Shown here piece after piece: positions 8,276 to 16,116 of a stretch of DNA of 64,000 nt. The notes beneath the pieces are model-generated. The model was not told where the DNA came from and searched no databases. It was given only the letters and a program-made list of their open reading frames with translations. Position numbers and translations under genes: made by a program. Numbering within the stretch: position 1 is the stretch's first letter; every line of letters starts with the position of its first letter. Source of the DNA: a virus. The stretch is from positions 1 to 64,000 of IMG/VR virus record IMGVR_UViG_3300004276_000003. One strand, given 5' to 3'.

Positions 8276-8956
8276 ATGGGCACTCAGTATACAATGACGA
8301 TCTCAGAAGCTGCGCGCGTTCTGGGTCGCTCCGAGCGTACTATACGCAACTACATCAACTCGGGCCAGCTGTCGAGCCAGCGGTCTGGGCGGCGCCAGCA
8401 CCTGGACCCCGAAGAGGTCCATGAGCTCAAGACAGAGGGGATGCTGGAGCGGCCGAAGTTGGCGGAGATCCGAACGCTGCGCGCGAAAGTGCGGCGATTG
8501 GAATCCCAGATGGCTGTGGTCCAGCAGATCTTGGATCTACGGAACGCCAAGCTGGGGATGACCCCGGACTACGCCAATGCCGTGATGGGACTGCTCCGAG
8601 ATCAGGCTGCGCGTCCCCAAGGGTCGTACACCCTGAGAGACCTGGAGAGCTGGGCCGACATCTTCGGTCGCGCAGATGAGGAAGACCTCGCGGTCTTCGA
8701 GAGGGCGGGGCATCCGACCGCGTGGGTGGAGCTCCTGCGCCTGAGCAGCCGGATGATCTCCGAGGTCGTGGCGAGGGCGGACTACAAGAACTCCCTCGCT
8801 GCGCAGGAAGTCCACAAACTGCTGGCAGACGCGCGCCGCCGGCTGCGAATTTCCTGCTTCGTCTACCGCGAACTCAAGGGGGCGCTGCCTCCGGAGTTTC
8901 GAGAAGGCGCGACTGTGAAGGAGGACCTCTTTCACAGAGTAAAATTCGGGGAATAA
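8276..8956 (+). CDS. MerR/excisionase-type helix-turn-helix DNA-binding protein
   Basis: 226 aa. Residues about 7-50 fit a MerR/excisionase winged-helix head: a helix (TISEAARVLGRSERTIRNYI), a short wing (SGQLSSQRSGRRQHL) and D-P-E-E-V. It is followed by a coiled-coil stretch (about 58-85) for dimerisation and a 130-residue C-terminal helical domain of unknown ligand. The start is ATG 8276 with GGGGAGA just upstream; ATG 8294 is a possible alternative. It is transcribed divergently from the head operon, 18 bp away, a position typical of regulators of the neighbouring promoter. A DNA-packaging (small terminase-like) role cannot be excluded because the terminase lies 0.9 kb downstream. Confidence 0.6.
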   Translation: MGTQYTMTISEAARVLGRSERTIRNYINSGQLSSQRSGRRQHLDPEEVHELKTEGMLERPKLAEIRTLRAKVRRLESQMAVVQQILDLRNAKLGMTPDYANAVMGLLRDQAARPQGSYTLRDLESWADIFGRADEEDLAVFERAGHPTAWVELLRLSSRMISEVVARADYKNSLAAQEVHKLLADARRRLRISCFVYRELKGALPPEFREGATVKEDLFHRVKFGE

Positions 8957-8976
8957 ACGGCCATAACCTCTGTGGC

Positions 8977-8985
8977 AAAGGAGGT
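8977..8985 (+). promoter_or_regulatory. Full-length Shine-Dalgarno site
   Basis: AAAGGAGGT lies 5 nt before ATG 8991, a near-complete match to the 3' end of bacterial 16S rRNA. It fixes the start of the downstream coiled-coil gene and is the strongest ribosome site I saw in the window, suggesting high expression. Confidence 0.8.
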
Positions 8986-8990
8986 ACCTA

Positions 8991-9380
8991 ATGCCCAAAG
9001 TGACCCTGACGGCACGGGTGGAGGCCCTTGAGGGCCTCTTCGAGAAAGAGAAGGAGAAGAGTGCGCTCCTCGAGGCGCGGGTTGCCGTGCTGGAGCGGAA
9101 CGCCCTCCAGATGGCGTCGATGATGGGACCGTTCGAGGTCCTCTTCCTCCCGGGCAAGCCGGCGGGAGACCTCCTGGCGGCCTGCCTGGAGAATCCGGAG
9201 AACACGGAGAAGATCATCACCGCGTGGCTCGACAGCATCGTCGACCACGTCGTGGGGATCATGGAGCAGCACACACACGCCCTGGCAGAAAGCCACGGCA
9301 TCGATCCCCGCCCCCCGAGGACGCTTCACGCGGTCCTCAAGGCGGGATTCATCACCACACAGAAGCAGAAGCGAGGGTAG
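8991..9380 (+). CDS. Small coiled-coil protein
   Basis: 129 aa. Residues 5-45 form a clear coiled coil (alternating L/V with E/K/R), followed by a compact helical region with a His-rich patch (MEQHTHALAESHG). No family match. It lies between the helix-turn-helix gene and a small membrane protein, all plus strand, just before the terminase gene. A structural or packaging accessory role is possible but unsupported beyond position. Confidence 0.5.
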   Translation: MPKVTLTARVEALEGLFEKEKEKSALLEARVAVLERNALQMASMMGPFEVLFLPGKPAGDLLAACLENPENTEKIITAWLDSIVDHVVGIMEQHTHALAESHGIDPRPPRTLHAVLKAGFITTQKQKRG

Positions 9381-9382
9381 AA

Positions 9383-9808
9383 ATGGCCAACAACAAGGCA
9401 ACCACCGAGATGAGTGGGTACGCGAAGTACAACCTGTTCGTCGAAGACGGGCTCGGGGTCGGTCCGAACGGCCGCCGTGCGCTCCACGGAGTCGCCGTCG
9501 CCGGTGGAGTCTGGGCCGCCGGCACGTACGGCGGCATCGAGATCATCCAGGAGAACATGATCCCGGCCATCGGGGCCGGGTTCGTGGGAGGGTTCATCGG
9601 CACCTTCGCGGCGGATGCGATGCTGCTTGATGACGGACAGAAGGCGCTGATGGCGCTCGAGCGCCTCCGGAAGGCGGAGGCCAACAACCCCGCGATGGCG
9701 AAGGCCATCGCGGAGGCGCGGGACATGCGCAGCGCCATGGGCATGGATGATGGGGGCGCCCAGCAGGGGCCCGAGGTGCTCCGGAACCGCGGTGGCGGAC
9801 GGGGCTGA
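9383..9808 (+). CDS. Small two-segment membrane protein
   Basis: 141 aa from ATG 9383. Two hydrophobic, glycine-zipper-like segments (about residues 33-55 and 63-85) are followed by a charged helix with Ala/Lys/Glu and a Gly/Arg-rich tail. The topology (two membrane helices, charged C-terminus) resembles holins or small inner-membrane proteins, but there is no lysin gene beside it, so holin is only a possibility. It is convergent with the terminase gene; the two are separated by 33 bp holding a terminator hairpin. Confidence 0.5.
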   Translation: MANNKATTEMSGYAKYNLFVEDGLGVGPNGRRALHGVAVAGGVWAAGTYGGIEIIQENMIPAIGAGFVGGFIGTFAADAMLLDDGQKALMALERLRKAEANNPAMAKAIAEARDMRSAMGMDDGGAQQGPEVLRNRGGGRG

Positions 9809-9819
9809 GAAGACCTGGC

Positions 9820-9847
9820 GACTGGCGGCCCTTCGGGGCCGTCAGTC
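9820..9847. terminator. Bidirectional terminator hairpin with TTCG loop
   Basis: A 12-bp stem (arms 9820-9831 and 9836-9847, one G-T pair) closes a TTCG tetraloop. It lies between two convergent genes and its right arm includes the TGA stop of the terminase gene. There is no T-run on either side, so it may work as a stable hairpin rather than a classic intrinsic terminator. Confidence 0.6.
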
Positions 9848-11557
9848 ATCCAGTTCCCGATCGATCTTAGCACTCGGTACCAGGATGTCCGGACGCGGGT
9901 TGTCGATCATGGAGACGATGAAACAGAGCAGCAGGGCGTGGAAGGAGTCATCCGTGGTGTTCGGAGACTTCCGGTACTCCGTCATCCGCGTGCGCTCGTT
10001 GTACTCAGAGAAGATCGCCAGCATGTCCGACGCGAAGGGGCTCCGGAACTCCGACCATTTCGGGAATCGGAAGACCGACCGCCGCTTGATGGCGTTGAAG
10101 ACCGCGCTCATCACCTCAGAGCGGTGAATCAGGAAGCGCCCCTTCGAGGAGTCGTACTTCATGATCGTCTTCGGAGTGGAGTACTGGTACCTGACGACGC
10201 GCTGGGATCCGTACGTCCGCAAGAGCTCATCATTCGGCCAGTAGCCTCCACCGTAATCGACCCCCACTCGGTCGATATTGAACGCCTTGAGGAGCTTCTT
10301 GATCTTGGTGATCTGCTCCTTCGGCTCCGCCTCCGCACCGCTGAATCTGTGCGAGAAGATGATGCGGAAGAACCCGTCGATGTACGCACCGATCATCAAG
10401 ATCGTGTACGAGTTGTTGCTGTCCTGCCCCCAGTCGATCCCAGCGTAGACCTTCTTGCCCCGGACCTTGCCCATCGCCTCCTTCAGCTTGTCCGCGGCCA
10501 TGCTGAATTCGGGGTCGCAGTTCGCCTGGACGTCGCTCTGCGTCAGGGGGCGCTGGCCGGAGTCAAAGCTCTGGCCAAGGACCTCATTGTAGAACTTGCC
10601 TCTCGAGTACCCGTTGTACTTCGTTAGAATGTTGCTCCAAGAGATCCAGGGCACCATCAACTGAGGGATGCGGAAGCCCTCGAAGGTGTCGAACTTCGGG
10701 TTCGGGTTGCCGGTCCGGATCCACTGAGCCATCGGGTGGTTCGCGTGGATGGGCTCCCCACACCGATCACAGGAGAGGCCTCGAAGGCCGATGTTCTTCT
10801 CCCCCAGGATGTTCCAGTGCCACGACCCGGGGTTGTTGGGGAGGCCATGCCTATCACAAGGCACCACCCACTCGTTCTTCGTCGAATACGAGTCCCAGTA
10901 GACCTGGATGGGGTTGTCCAGCGACTTGGGGGTGCCGCTGTAGATGAACCACTTGAAGGGGCTGTGGGATGCGGCCTCTTCGATGACCGGGATGTTGTCG
11001 AGCAGGAGATCCTGAAACTCGTCCATCGCGATGAGATCGGCGGACAGCCCACGGCACCGGTCAGCGTTGAGGAAGGCGTACCGCAGGGTGAGCTTGCTAC
11101 GGTTGATCGCCTTCTTCTCGAAGACGTTGTCCGTGAGGTGCGACGGGAACCAGGTCCGTAGATCTGGACACGTATCGATCGACTCCTTCAGCCGCGTCTT
11201 CGAGAACTCCTTCGTCTGCGTGCTCGAGGGCGAGACGTAGAGAACCTTGAAGTGGGGGATGAGACACGAGTAGGCCAGCATCTTGTTGCCGAGCGTCGTG
11301 CTCTTCTCGACCTGTCTGCCGCACATCAGCAACGTGCGGGGTGCCTGGATGTCGTAGATCTCCCGAAGGTACCCCCGCTCTGCGAACGAGAAGTTCGTGA
11401 GGGACCGGGTGTGCGCGTCCGGCATGAGAACCGTGGTCTCGACGAACTCGGAGGGACGCACGGGGATCGGCGCACGGCGTAGATCTGCCGACTTCTGCCT
11501 CTCCCTACGCGGCGCCTGGTACTCCCATGGCCCCGAATGGTCTTTGGAAAAACTCAT
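9842..11557 (-). CDS. Terminase large subunit
   Basis: 571 aa, normal length for the ATPase-nuclease motor that packages DNA into proheads. The ATPase domain has a Walker A-like loop at about 80-87 (GRQVEKST, of the deviant G-R-Q-x-x-K-S/T type) and Walker B with catalytic Glu (LIAMDEFQD, about 175). The C-terminal RNase H-like nuclease shows the acidic residues of YAGIDWGQD (about 370), VGVDYGGG and TTDDSFHALLL. A Cys pair and a further Cys (CDRHG, CDRCG) in the middle suggest a zinc-binding insertion. It stands alone on the minus strand between two plus-strand islands, unlike the usual head operon placement. No small terminase was recognised. Confidence 0.9.
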   Translation of the reverse strand: MSFSKDHSGPWEYQAPRRERQKSADLRRAPIPVRPSEFVETTVLMPDAHTRSLTNFSFAERGYLREIYDIQAPRTLLMCGRQVEKSTTLGNKMLAYSCLIPHFKVLYVSPSSTQTKEFSKTRLKESIDTCPDLRTWFPSHLTDNVFEKKAINRSKLTLRYAFLNADRCRGLSADLIAMDEFQDLLLDNIPVIEEAASHSPFKWFIYSGTPKSLDNPIQVYWDSYSTKNEWVVPCDRHGLPNNPGSWHWNILGEKNIGLRGLSCDRCGEPIHANHPMAQWIRTGNPNPKFDTFEGFRIPQLMVPWISWSNILTKYNGYSRGKFYNEVLGQSFDSGQRPLTQSDVQANCDPEFSMAADKLKEAMGKVRGKKVYAGIDWGQDSNNSYTILMIGAYIDGFFRIIFSHRFSGAEAEPKEQITKIKKLLKAFNIDRVGVDYGGGYWPNDELLRTYGSQRVVRYQYSTPKTIMKYDSSKGRFLIHRSEVMSAVFNAIKRRSVFRFPKWSEFRSPFASDMLAIFSEYNERTRMTEYRKSPNTTDDSFHALLLCFIVSMIDNPRPDILVPSAKIDRELDD

Positions 11558-11608
11558 AGAAATCCGGCATAACGCTTTCGGAAGACACTATACACGGAGG
11601 ATTTTCCC
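11558..11608. promoter_or_regulatory. Divergent intergenic region, candidate promoters
   Basis: The 51 bp between the divergent terminase and 11609 genes are AT-richer than their surroundings. They contain ACTATACAC (about 11587-11595), which offers TATACA on the plus strand and TATAGT on the minus strand, and a GGAGG ribosome site before ATG 11609. No convincing -35 box is visible, so the promoter call is weak. Confidence 0.3.
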
Positions 11609-12253
11609 ATGAATGATGACTTGAGTGTCCTGGTGGTCGGCGCAGAGGTGCGCGCCATCAGGAATACGGGCGAGCACATGCTCGCCCTCGTAGTGGAGGA
11701 CCGCAGCGGAAAGCTGCACACGTGCATCCACAGCACGGGAGAGCTGGGCGCCCTGCAGGGCGCCCTCACCGAGAAGGCGCAGGATCCGACGAAGTTCGGG
11801 TCCTGCATGGTCGCAGAGTACTACCGCCGCAAGGCGCTGCACCGTCACCACCGGCAGACGGCGGGGGATGAGACCACCGGCATCTGTCGCGGGTGGCGGG
11901 TGACCTACCACAAGAAGCACGGGATCCAGCTCTGGGCGGCAGCGGAGATCACCGACAAGTTCGGCTCTTCGGTGGTCCCCGCACTGGTGCAGGAAATCCG
12001 GGAGGAGAACATCGAAGGGGTCCTCCAAGATCTCATCGGAGAGGAGATCCCGGAGGATGGCCGCTGGGGGATCCTGGTCCGGGAGCTCATCGGGAACCTG
12101 AGCGAGGTGCTCCCCCTGGGGAGCGTCTGGCCGCTCAAGGTGGGCTACCATGGGAAGTATGTCGTCAACGACCAGTCCCCCAGTGAGTCTCCCGATGAGC
12201 CTACGCTGGTCGGAGCAGGCGGAAGCCAGCTTCCGGAGATCTCTACTTGGTGA
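11609..12253 (+). CDS. Hypothetical protein
   Basis: 214 aa, with a GGAGG ribosome site 8 nt upstream. The N-terminal 50 residues form a beta-rich segment (DDLSVLVVGAEVRAIRN), and the centre has a His/Arg cluster (YYRRKALHRHHR) and an acidic helical stretch. No recognisable domain. It heads a two-gene plus-strand island between the terminase and the leftward structural block, overlapping the next gene by 104 bp if that gene starts at 12150. Confidence 0.45.
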   Translation: MNDDLSVLVVGAEVRAIRNTGEHMLALVVEDRSGKLHTCIHSTGELGALQGALTEKAQDPTKFGSCMVAEYYRRKALHRHHRQTAGDETTGICRGWRVTYHKKHGIQLWAAAEITDKFGSSVVPALVQEIREENIEGVLQDLIGEEIPEDGRWGILVRELIGNLSEVLPLGSVWPLKVGYHGKYVVNDQSPSESPDEPTLVGAGGSQLPEISTW

Positions 12254-12494
12254 CCTCTACTCGTGGGAACTGAAGCCGCAGGTGGACCCCCTTCGCTGGG
12301 TGGTCCACCTGCGGCTCAAGCGGTGGATCCGCAAAGAAGAAGTACCTTTTCTTAGGTCCCTCCTCTCGGAATGGTGCGAGGCCAACGACGCGGTCTACCG
12401 GAAGTCAACCTGGAAGAAGTGGGACTTCCGGGCGCTGATCTTCATCAAAGGGCTGGGTCCCGTGCAGGACAACAGCCCTTTTGACCTCTTGTAG
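12150..12494 (+). CDS. Hypothetical basic protein
   Basis: 114 aa from ATG 12150 (AAGGTGG about 7 nt upstream); an internal ATG at 12195 would give 99 aa and reduce the overlap with the preceding gene to 59 bp. The body is Trp/Arg-rich (residues about 20-110) with no known family. It is convergent with the glycine-zipper gene at 12502, only 7 bp away. Confidence 0.4.
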   Translation: MGSMSSTTSPPVSLPMSLRWSEQAEASFRRSLLGDLYSWELKPQVDPLRWVVHLRLKRWIRKEEVPFLRSLLSEWCEANDAVYRKSTWKKWDFRALIFIKGLGPVQDNSPFDLL

Positions 12495-12505
12495 CGAGAC
12501 GCTAC
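12491..12505. terminator. Small hairpin spanning two convergent stop codons
   Basis: Arms GTAGCG (12491-12496) and CGCTAC (12500-12505) with an AGA loop contain the TAG stops of both convergent genes. At 6 bp and without a T-run it is a weak terminator candidate. Confidence 0.3.
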
Positions 12506-12831
12506 CGCAGCAGCTTCGCTTCCTTCGTGGCGCCGGGTCCCGCCAGGTAGTGGGCAGCAAGGCCGCCCGCCACGCCGCCAGCAACGGGGGAACCCACCGG
12601 CGAGGCCATCAGAAGTCCGCCAATGCCCCCAGCCATCGCACCGACTCCGGCCCCCCGAAGTCTATTTCCCTCGTGGGTAGTCATGGCGCCTGCAGCTCCT
12701 CCGGCTGCTGCCCCCAGCGCAGTAGCAGCTCCCAGCCCCGCAAGGATCAGCGCACCCATCTCCGTCACGGCAGTCTTCTCCCACAGCGGATGCTCGGCGA
12801 GAATCTTTTCGTACGCGGCAATCTTGTCCAT
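12502..12831 (-). CDS. Glycine-zipper protein with AAYE/HPLWE N-terminal tag
   Basis: 109 aa. It starts with MDKIAAYEKILAEHPLWEK, a tag shared with the gene at 16985, then EKTA, then two long Gly/Ala segments (about 28-50 and 62-95) with GxxxG spacing that would insert into or cross membranes. The C-terminus is TKEAKLLR, another K-x-A. Such small glycine-zipper proteins in virion operons are candidates for internal proteins ejected with the DNA, but the role is inferred. Confidence 0.5.
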   Translation of the reverse strand: MDKIAAYEKILAEHPLWEKTAVTEMGALILAGLGAATALGAAAGGAAGAMTTHEGNRLRGAGVGAMAGGIGGLLMASPVGSPVAGGVAGGLAAHYLAGPGATKEAKLLR

Positions 12832-12832
12832 G

Positions 12833-13192
12833 TCAGGACTCCTGAAGGCATCGATCCACCAGACCCAGGAAGTCTGACGTGTAGTGGTCGTAGCTGAAGA
12901 AGGGAGAATCGGTCACGCCCTTCGCACGCAGTCCGTGTGACTGGACCTCGGGGATGTAGTCCGCACTGAACGCCTCGGTGGAGCCGAAGTGGGACTCGAC
13001 GATCTCTGCGAGGAAGCTGCGGAAGTCCGCGTTCTTGACGTCGAAGAACTGGTAGATCAGGTCCCCGTTCTTGGCCACGATCTCGGCGCGGAAGTGCGTG
13101 CCTCGGTACTCGGCACGCGGCGGAGTATCGAGCTTGACTTCGTGCCCTGGCGCTGAACGGTCAGGGTCTTTCATGAAGTCGGGAGTGTGCAT
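12833..13192 (-). CDS. Hypothetical protein
   Basis: 119 aa from ATG 13192 (MHTPDFMKD); the frame is open further upstream but runs into the pentapeptide gene and has unlikely Arg-rich sequence there. It looks like a small mixed alpha/beta globular domain: a strand region (GTHFRAEIVAKNGDLIYQFFDV) followed by helices and many aromatics. No family recognised. It lies between the pentapeptide-repeat and glycine-zipper genes. Confidence 0.45.
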   Translation of the reverse strand: MHTPDFMKDPDRSAPGHEVKLDTPPRAEYRGTHFRAEIVAKNGDLIYQFFDVKNADFRSFLAEIVESHFGSTEAFSADYIPEVQSHGLRAKGVTDSPFFSYDHYTSDFLGLVDRCLQES

Positions 13193-13241
13193 CAGGCTGT
13201 AACCTTGGTGATGGTGATGGGGAGCTCGACGAACTATCGCC

Positions 13242-13727
13242 CTACCTCGTGACCCTGCCGCCGGGTCTGCCCGTCCGCCCCTTGAGCGCCTCCACGAGGG
13301 CGCGGGTCTGCTCCTCCTCGGGGTCGCCACCTACGGCCTCCAACAGCAGCACGAGGCTCGTGCGGTTGGCGAGGCCCGTGCCCAGGTCGATGTGGGCAAT
13401 ACGAGTGCTTGCGTCGACATGGGCCCCAGCGAGGTTCGCGCCCTCCAACGCGCAGTCCCGTAGATCTGCACCGTGCAGGTCGCACTTACGCAGGTCACAG
13501 TTCCGCAGGTCGGCACCCTTCAGTCCCGCCATGCGGAGGCTGGCCTCATTGAAGTCCAGTCCACGCAGGTCCTCGCCCATGCAGTTGAGCCGGCGCGGCG
13601 CGGCGCGCTCCCACTCACGGTAGGCGATGGACTCAGGAGACGCGGGATTGGAAGGGTCCCCGGTGGGCGGCCGGTCTGTGGGGGCGAGATAGCGCCCGTG
13701 GTCGGCGATGCGGTCGATGATGCTCAC
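13242..13727 (-). CDS. Pentapeptide-repeat protein
   Basis: 161 aa. Residues about 50-105 contain roughly nine consecutive pentapeptide units of the A[D/N]Lxx type (for example AGLKGADLRNCDLRKCDLHG), which fold into a right-handed quadrilateral beta-helix. Flanking N- and C-terminal parts are unrelated and polar. Pentapeptide proteins can mimic DNA (gyrase protection) or serve as structural spacers; here the gene follows the fibre gene, so a tail-associated role is as likely as a gyrase one. Confidence 0.7.
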   Translation of the reverse strand: MSIIDRIADHGRYLAPTDRPPTGDPSNPASPESIAYREWERAAPRRLNCMGEDLRGLDFNEASLRMAGLKGADLRNCDLRKCDLHGADLRDCALEGANLAGAHVDASTRIAHIDLGTGLANRTSLVLLLEAVGGDPEEEQTRALVEALKGRTGRPGGRVTR

Positions 13728-13735
13728 GAGTCACC

Positions 13736-15640
13736 TCACGTCGGTGCGGCTGTGGTGCGCGCGCGGATAGCGTTGATCGTCCCGTTCACCCCGGCCGGCA
13801 GTGTCTCCGCCGTCCAGGTGATGCCGTCGGACGACGTGATCACCGTCTGGGTCGTGCCGACGGCGACGAACTCGCCTGCGGAGGCGTCCCACGCCACGCC
13901 ACGCAGATCCTCGGCCGTGCCACTGGTGCGCAGATCCCACGATAGCAGGGTGGGGTCTGCGGTCGTGGCAACGGCGCCTGAAGCCCCAACAGCAACCCAC
14001 AGGCTGCCATCTGGCTTGCACGCCACGGCATAGAAGTTGGTTCCGGCAATGGCGCCGCCCGTGGCCCAGGTGGTCCCGCTGTCGGCGGAGTAGCCCAGGA
14101 CACCCCAGGTCGATGAGCCTCCAACGACGACAATCAGCGTGCCATCTGTTGCCATCATTCGCGGGAACCCGACTGTCCACGTACCGATGGCGCGTTCGGT
14201 CCATGTCCCGCCGGGGCCGGTATCACTCGTCGAGAGGTGAGGTTGACCGTTGCCGCTGTTCCAGTGCCACCCGCATGCGAGCATGCGCCCGCTGGCGAGG
14301 GTGAGGAAGTCGTCAGCCAGGGAGTAGTTGTTGCCAGTCCAGTGGCCGCCGGAGTTGAACCTCATCTCGACCGAGCTGTTGAAGTTCCCGTCGGCGAGCA
14401 CGTCCGCGATGGACTTGTACCTGCCGCGCCCATTGTTGTGACCGGTCAGCGCGTACCCGTTCACGCTGTCGATATAGACGGTCTGCGTGGCATAGCTGGT
14501 GCCACCAATGTTGGTGTTCCCGCCCCAGGACGGAGTGACGAGGTCCGTGGTCTGGGCGGTGTCCACACCGGTTGTCTGATCGAAGCGGCACAGGAACGAG
14601 AGGAGGTTGCCGTCCTCGCTGGTGTCGATGCCCAGGAGGTTCTGTCCTGACCACGTTTCGTGGACGGTCCACGAGCCACCGCCGTGCCTCCAGAGGGTCT
14701 CGCCGTCTGAGGTGACAGCCGTGAGCAGCGTGGCGGTGTCCGGGTACGTCTGGATCTCGATGTTGCCGGTCGTGTAGCCACCCACCGTCGCCGTGATGAT
14801 GCGCGTCGCCTCGGTGAGGTCTGTGGCGGCCACGATGTCGAAGCTGCCGTCGCCGTTGCCAGACACCGTGAAGGATGAAGCATCCGCACCGCCGAGCGTG
14901 GCCCCGTCCGCGTCCACGGGGCCGCGGAATGCGACAGACCCGACCGTCGTGCCCGAGGGCGAGGCAGAGACATTCAGCTCGAGGATGGATGGCGTGTTTG
15001 CGTCAGGATCGAGGCTGCTCCCGCCGCCCGCGCCCGCGATGCGCTCGGAGTACGCGAACACACTGACACGCCCGTACGCGTCGGTCAGCACATGCGACAG
15101 CTGCACCCCGTCGCCTGTGGCAGTCGACGGGTTGGTCCACGACGGAGACGCCGTCGTGCTGCCCGTCACCGTGAGGGGGGCTCCGTCGGAGCCCTGGGCG
15201 GCCACAGTGCTGTGCGCGGGGCTGTCGGACCCTCCGGAGTCGGAGAGCGTGGCAGAGCGCGCGCCGGCCGCGGAGTTGAACGCTTCGGCATTCGTACGGC
15301 CTGCCACAGCAAGCTGCGGAAGCGGACGAGTGCAGTAGATTCCCAGCGTCTCGATCTCACCGCCGATGTCCGCTTCCAGCTCATAGTAGCCAGGCCCCGG
15401 AAGGGTGATGGTCGTGCTGGACGCAGCGGCATCCGCGATGACGACGGCCCCGGTTGTCGTCCCATTCGGGAATGCAGGATCGTTGGCCGCCGGAACGACG
15501 GTGGCCGTCCATCCGTTGAACGTCCCCAGCGAGCCTGCCGGCGTGGCAATCGCATGGGGCCCGAGGGTGGACACCTGGAGATCCGCCCCCTCTCTGGGGA
15601 CGATCGCAGCTCCGCCGCCCATGATTCCAGTGAAGCCCAC
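13736..15640 (-). CDS. Tail fibre or receptor-binding protein with cadherin-like and propeller parts
   Basis: 634 aa, highly Ser/Thr/Gly-rich, few Lys, as in extracellular beta proteins. Residues about 210-300 have the cadherin-like pattern (SILELNVSA, then VGSVAFRGPVDADGATLGGADASSF and a VSGNGDGSFDIVAATDL strand). The C-terminal 300 residues contain S-x-D-x-G-x-T-W Asp-box (BNR) type repeats (GYSADSGTTW, TSSDGITW, and a related TSDTGPGGTW), suggesting a sialidase-like beta-propeller for glycan binding. There are no catalytic residues to support an enzyme. It starts with ATG 15640 and is preceded by the 127-aa gene 15650-16033. It is separated from the other tail genes by 35 kb. Confidence 0.6.
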   Translation of the reverse strand: MGFTGIMGGGAAIVPREGADLQVSTLGPHAIATPAGSLGTFNGWTATVVPAANDPAFPNGTTTGAVVIADAAASSTTITLPGPGYYELEADIGGEIETLGIYCTRPLPQLAVAGRTNAEAFNSAAGARSATLSDSGGSDSPAHSTVAAQGSDGAPLTVTGSTTASPSWTNPSTATGDGVQLSHVLTDAYGRVSVFAYSERIAGAGGGSSLDPDANTPSILELNVSASPSGTTVGSVAFRGPVDADGATLGGADASSFTVSGNGDGSFDIVAATDLTEATRIITATVGGYTTGNIEIQTYPDTATLLTAVTSDGETLWRHGGGSWTVHETWSGQNLLGIDTSEDGNLLSFLCRFDQTTGVDTAQTTDLVTPSWGGNTNIGGTSYATQTVYIDSVNGYALTGHNNGRGRYKSIADVLADGNFNSSVEMRFNSGGHWTGNNYSLADDFLTLASGRMLACGWHWNSGNGQPHLSTSDTGPGGTWTERAIGTWTVGFPRMMATDGTLIVVVGGSSTWGVLGYSADSGTTWATGGAIAGTNFYAVACKPDGSLWVAVGASGAVATTADPTLLSWDLRTSGTAEDLRGVAWDASAGEFVAVGTTQTVITSSDGITWTAETLPAGVNGTINAIRARTTAAPT

Positions 15641-15649
15641 CGCGCCCTC

Positions 15650-16033
15650 CTACAGAGTCCAGGAGACGAAGTAGTCCATCGACGCGGAGAAGACGATGTC
15701 GATCGCCCCGCCGACCGGAGAGACCAGTCCCGTAGGGGAGTCCTCGAACCCGCCGCTCGTGCGCACCGTGATTGGGTCTCCGCCGTCGATCGTGATCGTG
15801 CCATCTGCGCCGTTGGCGAAGGCCGTGATCTTCTGGACCGTGGCTCCCGCGGGGACAGTCACGGTCGCGCCTCCGGTGCCCGACGCGTGATCGTAGTCGC
15901 CGTCATGGAGCAGGTTGATGTGGCCGGAGGCATTGCGGTCGATGCTCAGGATCGCAGACGACGCGACGTCGTTGTCCGCCATGTAGGTCTTGAGCTCGAA
16001 GATGGTCGCGAACGACCGGGAAGTCTGTCCCAT
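15650..16033 (-). CDS. Small beta-rich fibre-associated protein
   Basis: 127 aa, beta-rich and Gly/Thr/Ser-rich, resembling small carbohydrate-binding or collar-type domains. The sequence includes a repeated GAT/GGAT region and ends with YFVSWTL. It is directly upstream of the fibre gene and likely forms or assists that fibre; the role is inferred from position only. Confidence 0.4.
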   Translation of the reverse strand: MGQTSRSFATIFELKTYMADNDVASSAILSIDRNASGHINLLHDGDYDHASGTGGATVTVPAGATVQKITAFANGADGTITIDGGDPITVRTSGGFEDSPTGLVSPVGGAIDIVFSASMDYFVSWTL

Positions 16034-16116
16034 GTGCGGCTCCTGCTACGCGAAGTTCTGGGAGTGTACCCCGTGGCCGCTACCCAGGCCGGAGAAGCTG
16101 TCATTGGGCCGCAACG

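Noticed and set aside
9383-9808. The small membrane protein as holin
   Set aside because: No endolysin or spanin was recognised nearby; membrane topology alone is not enough.
13190-13330. Upstream extension of the 12833 gene with a His-run (HHHH)
   Set aside because: The extension overlaps the pentapeptide gene and has Arg-rich unlikely sequence; the ATG at 13192 is better placed.
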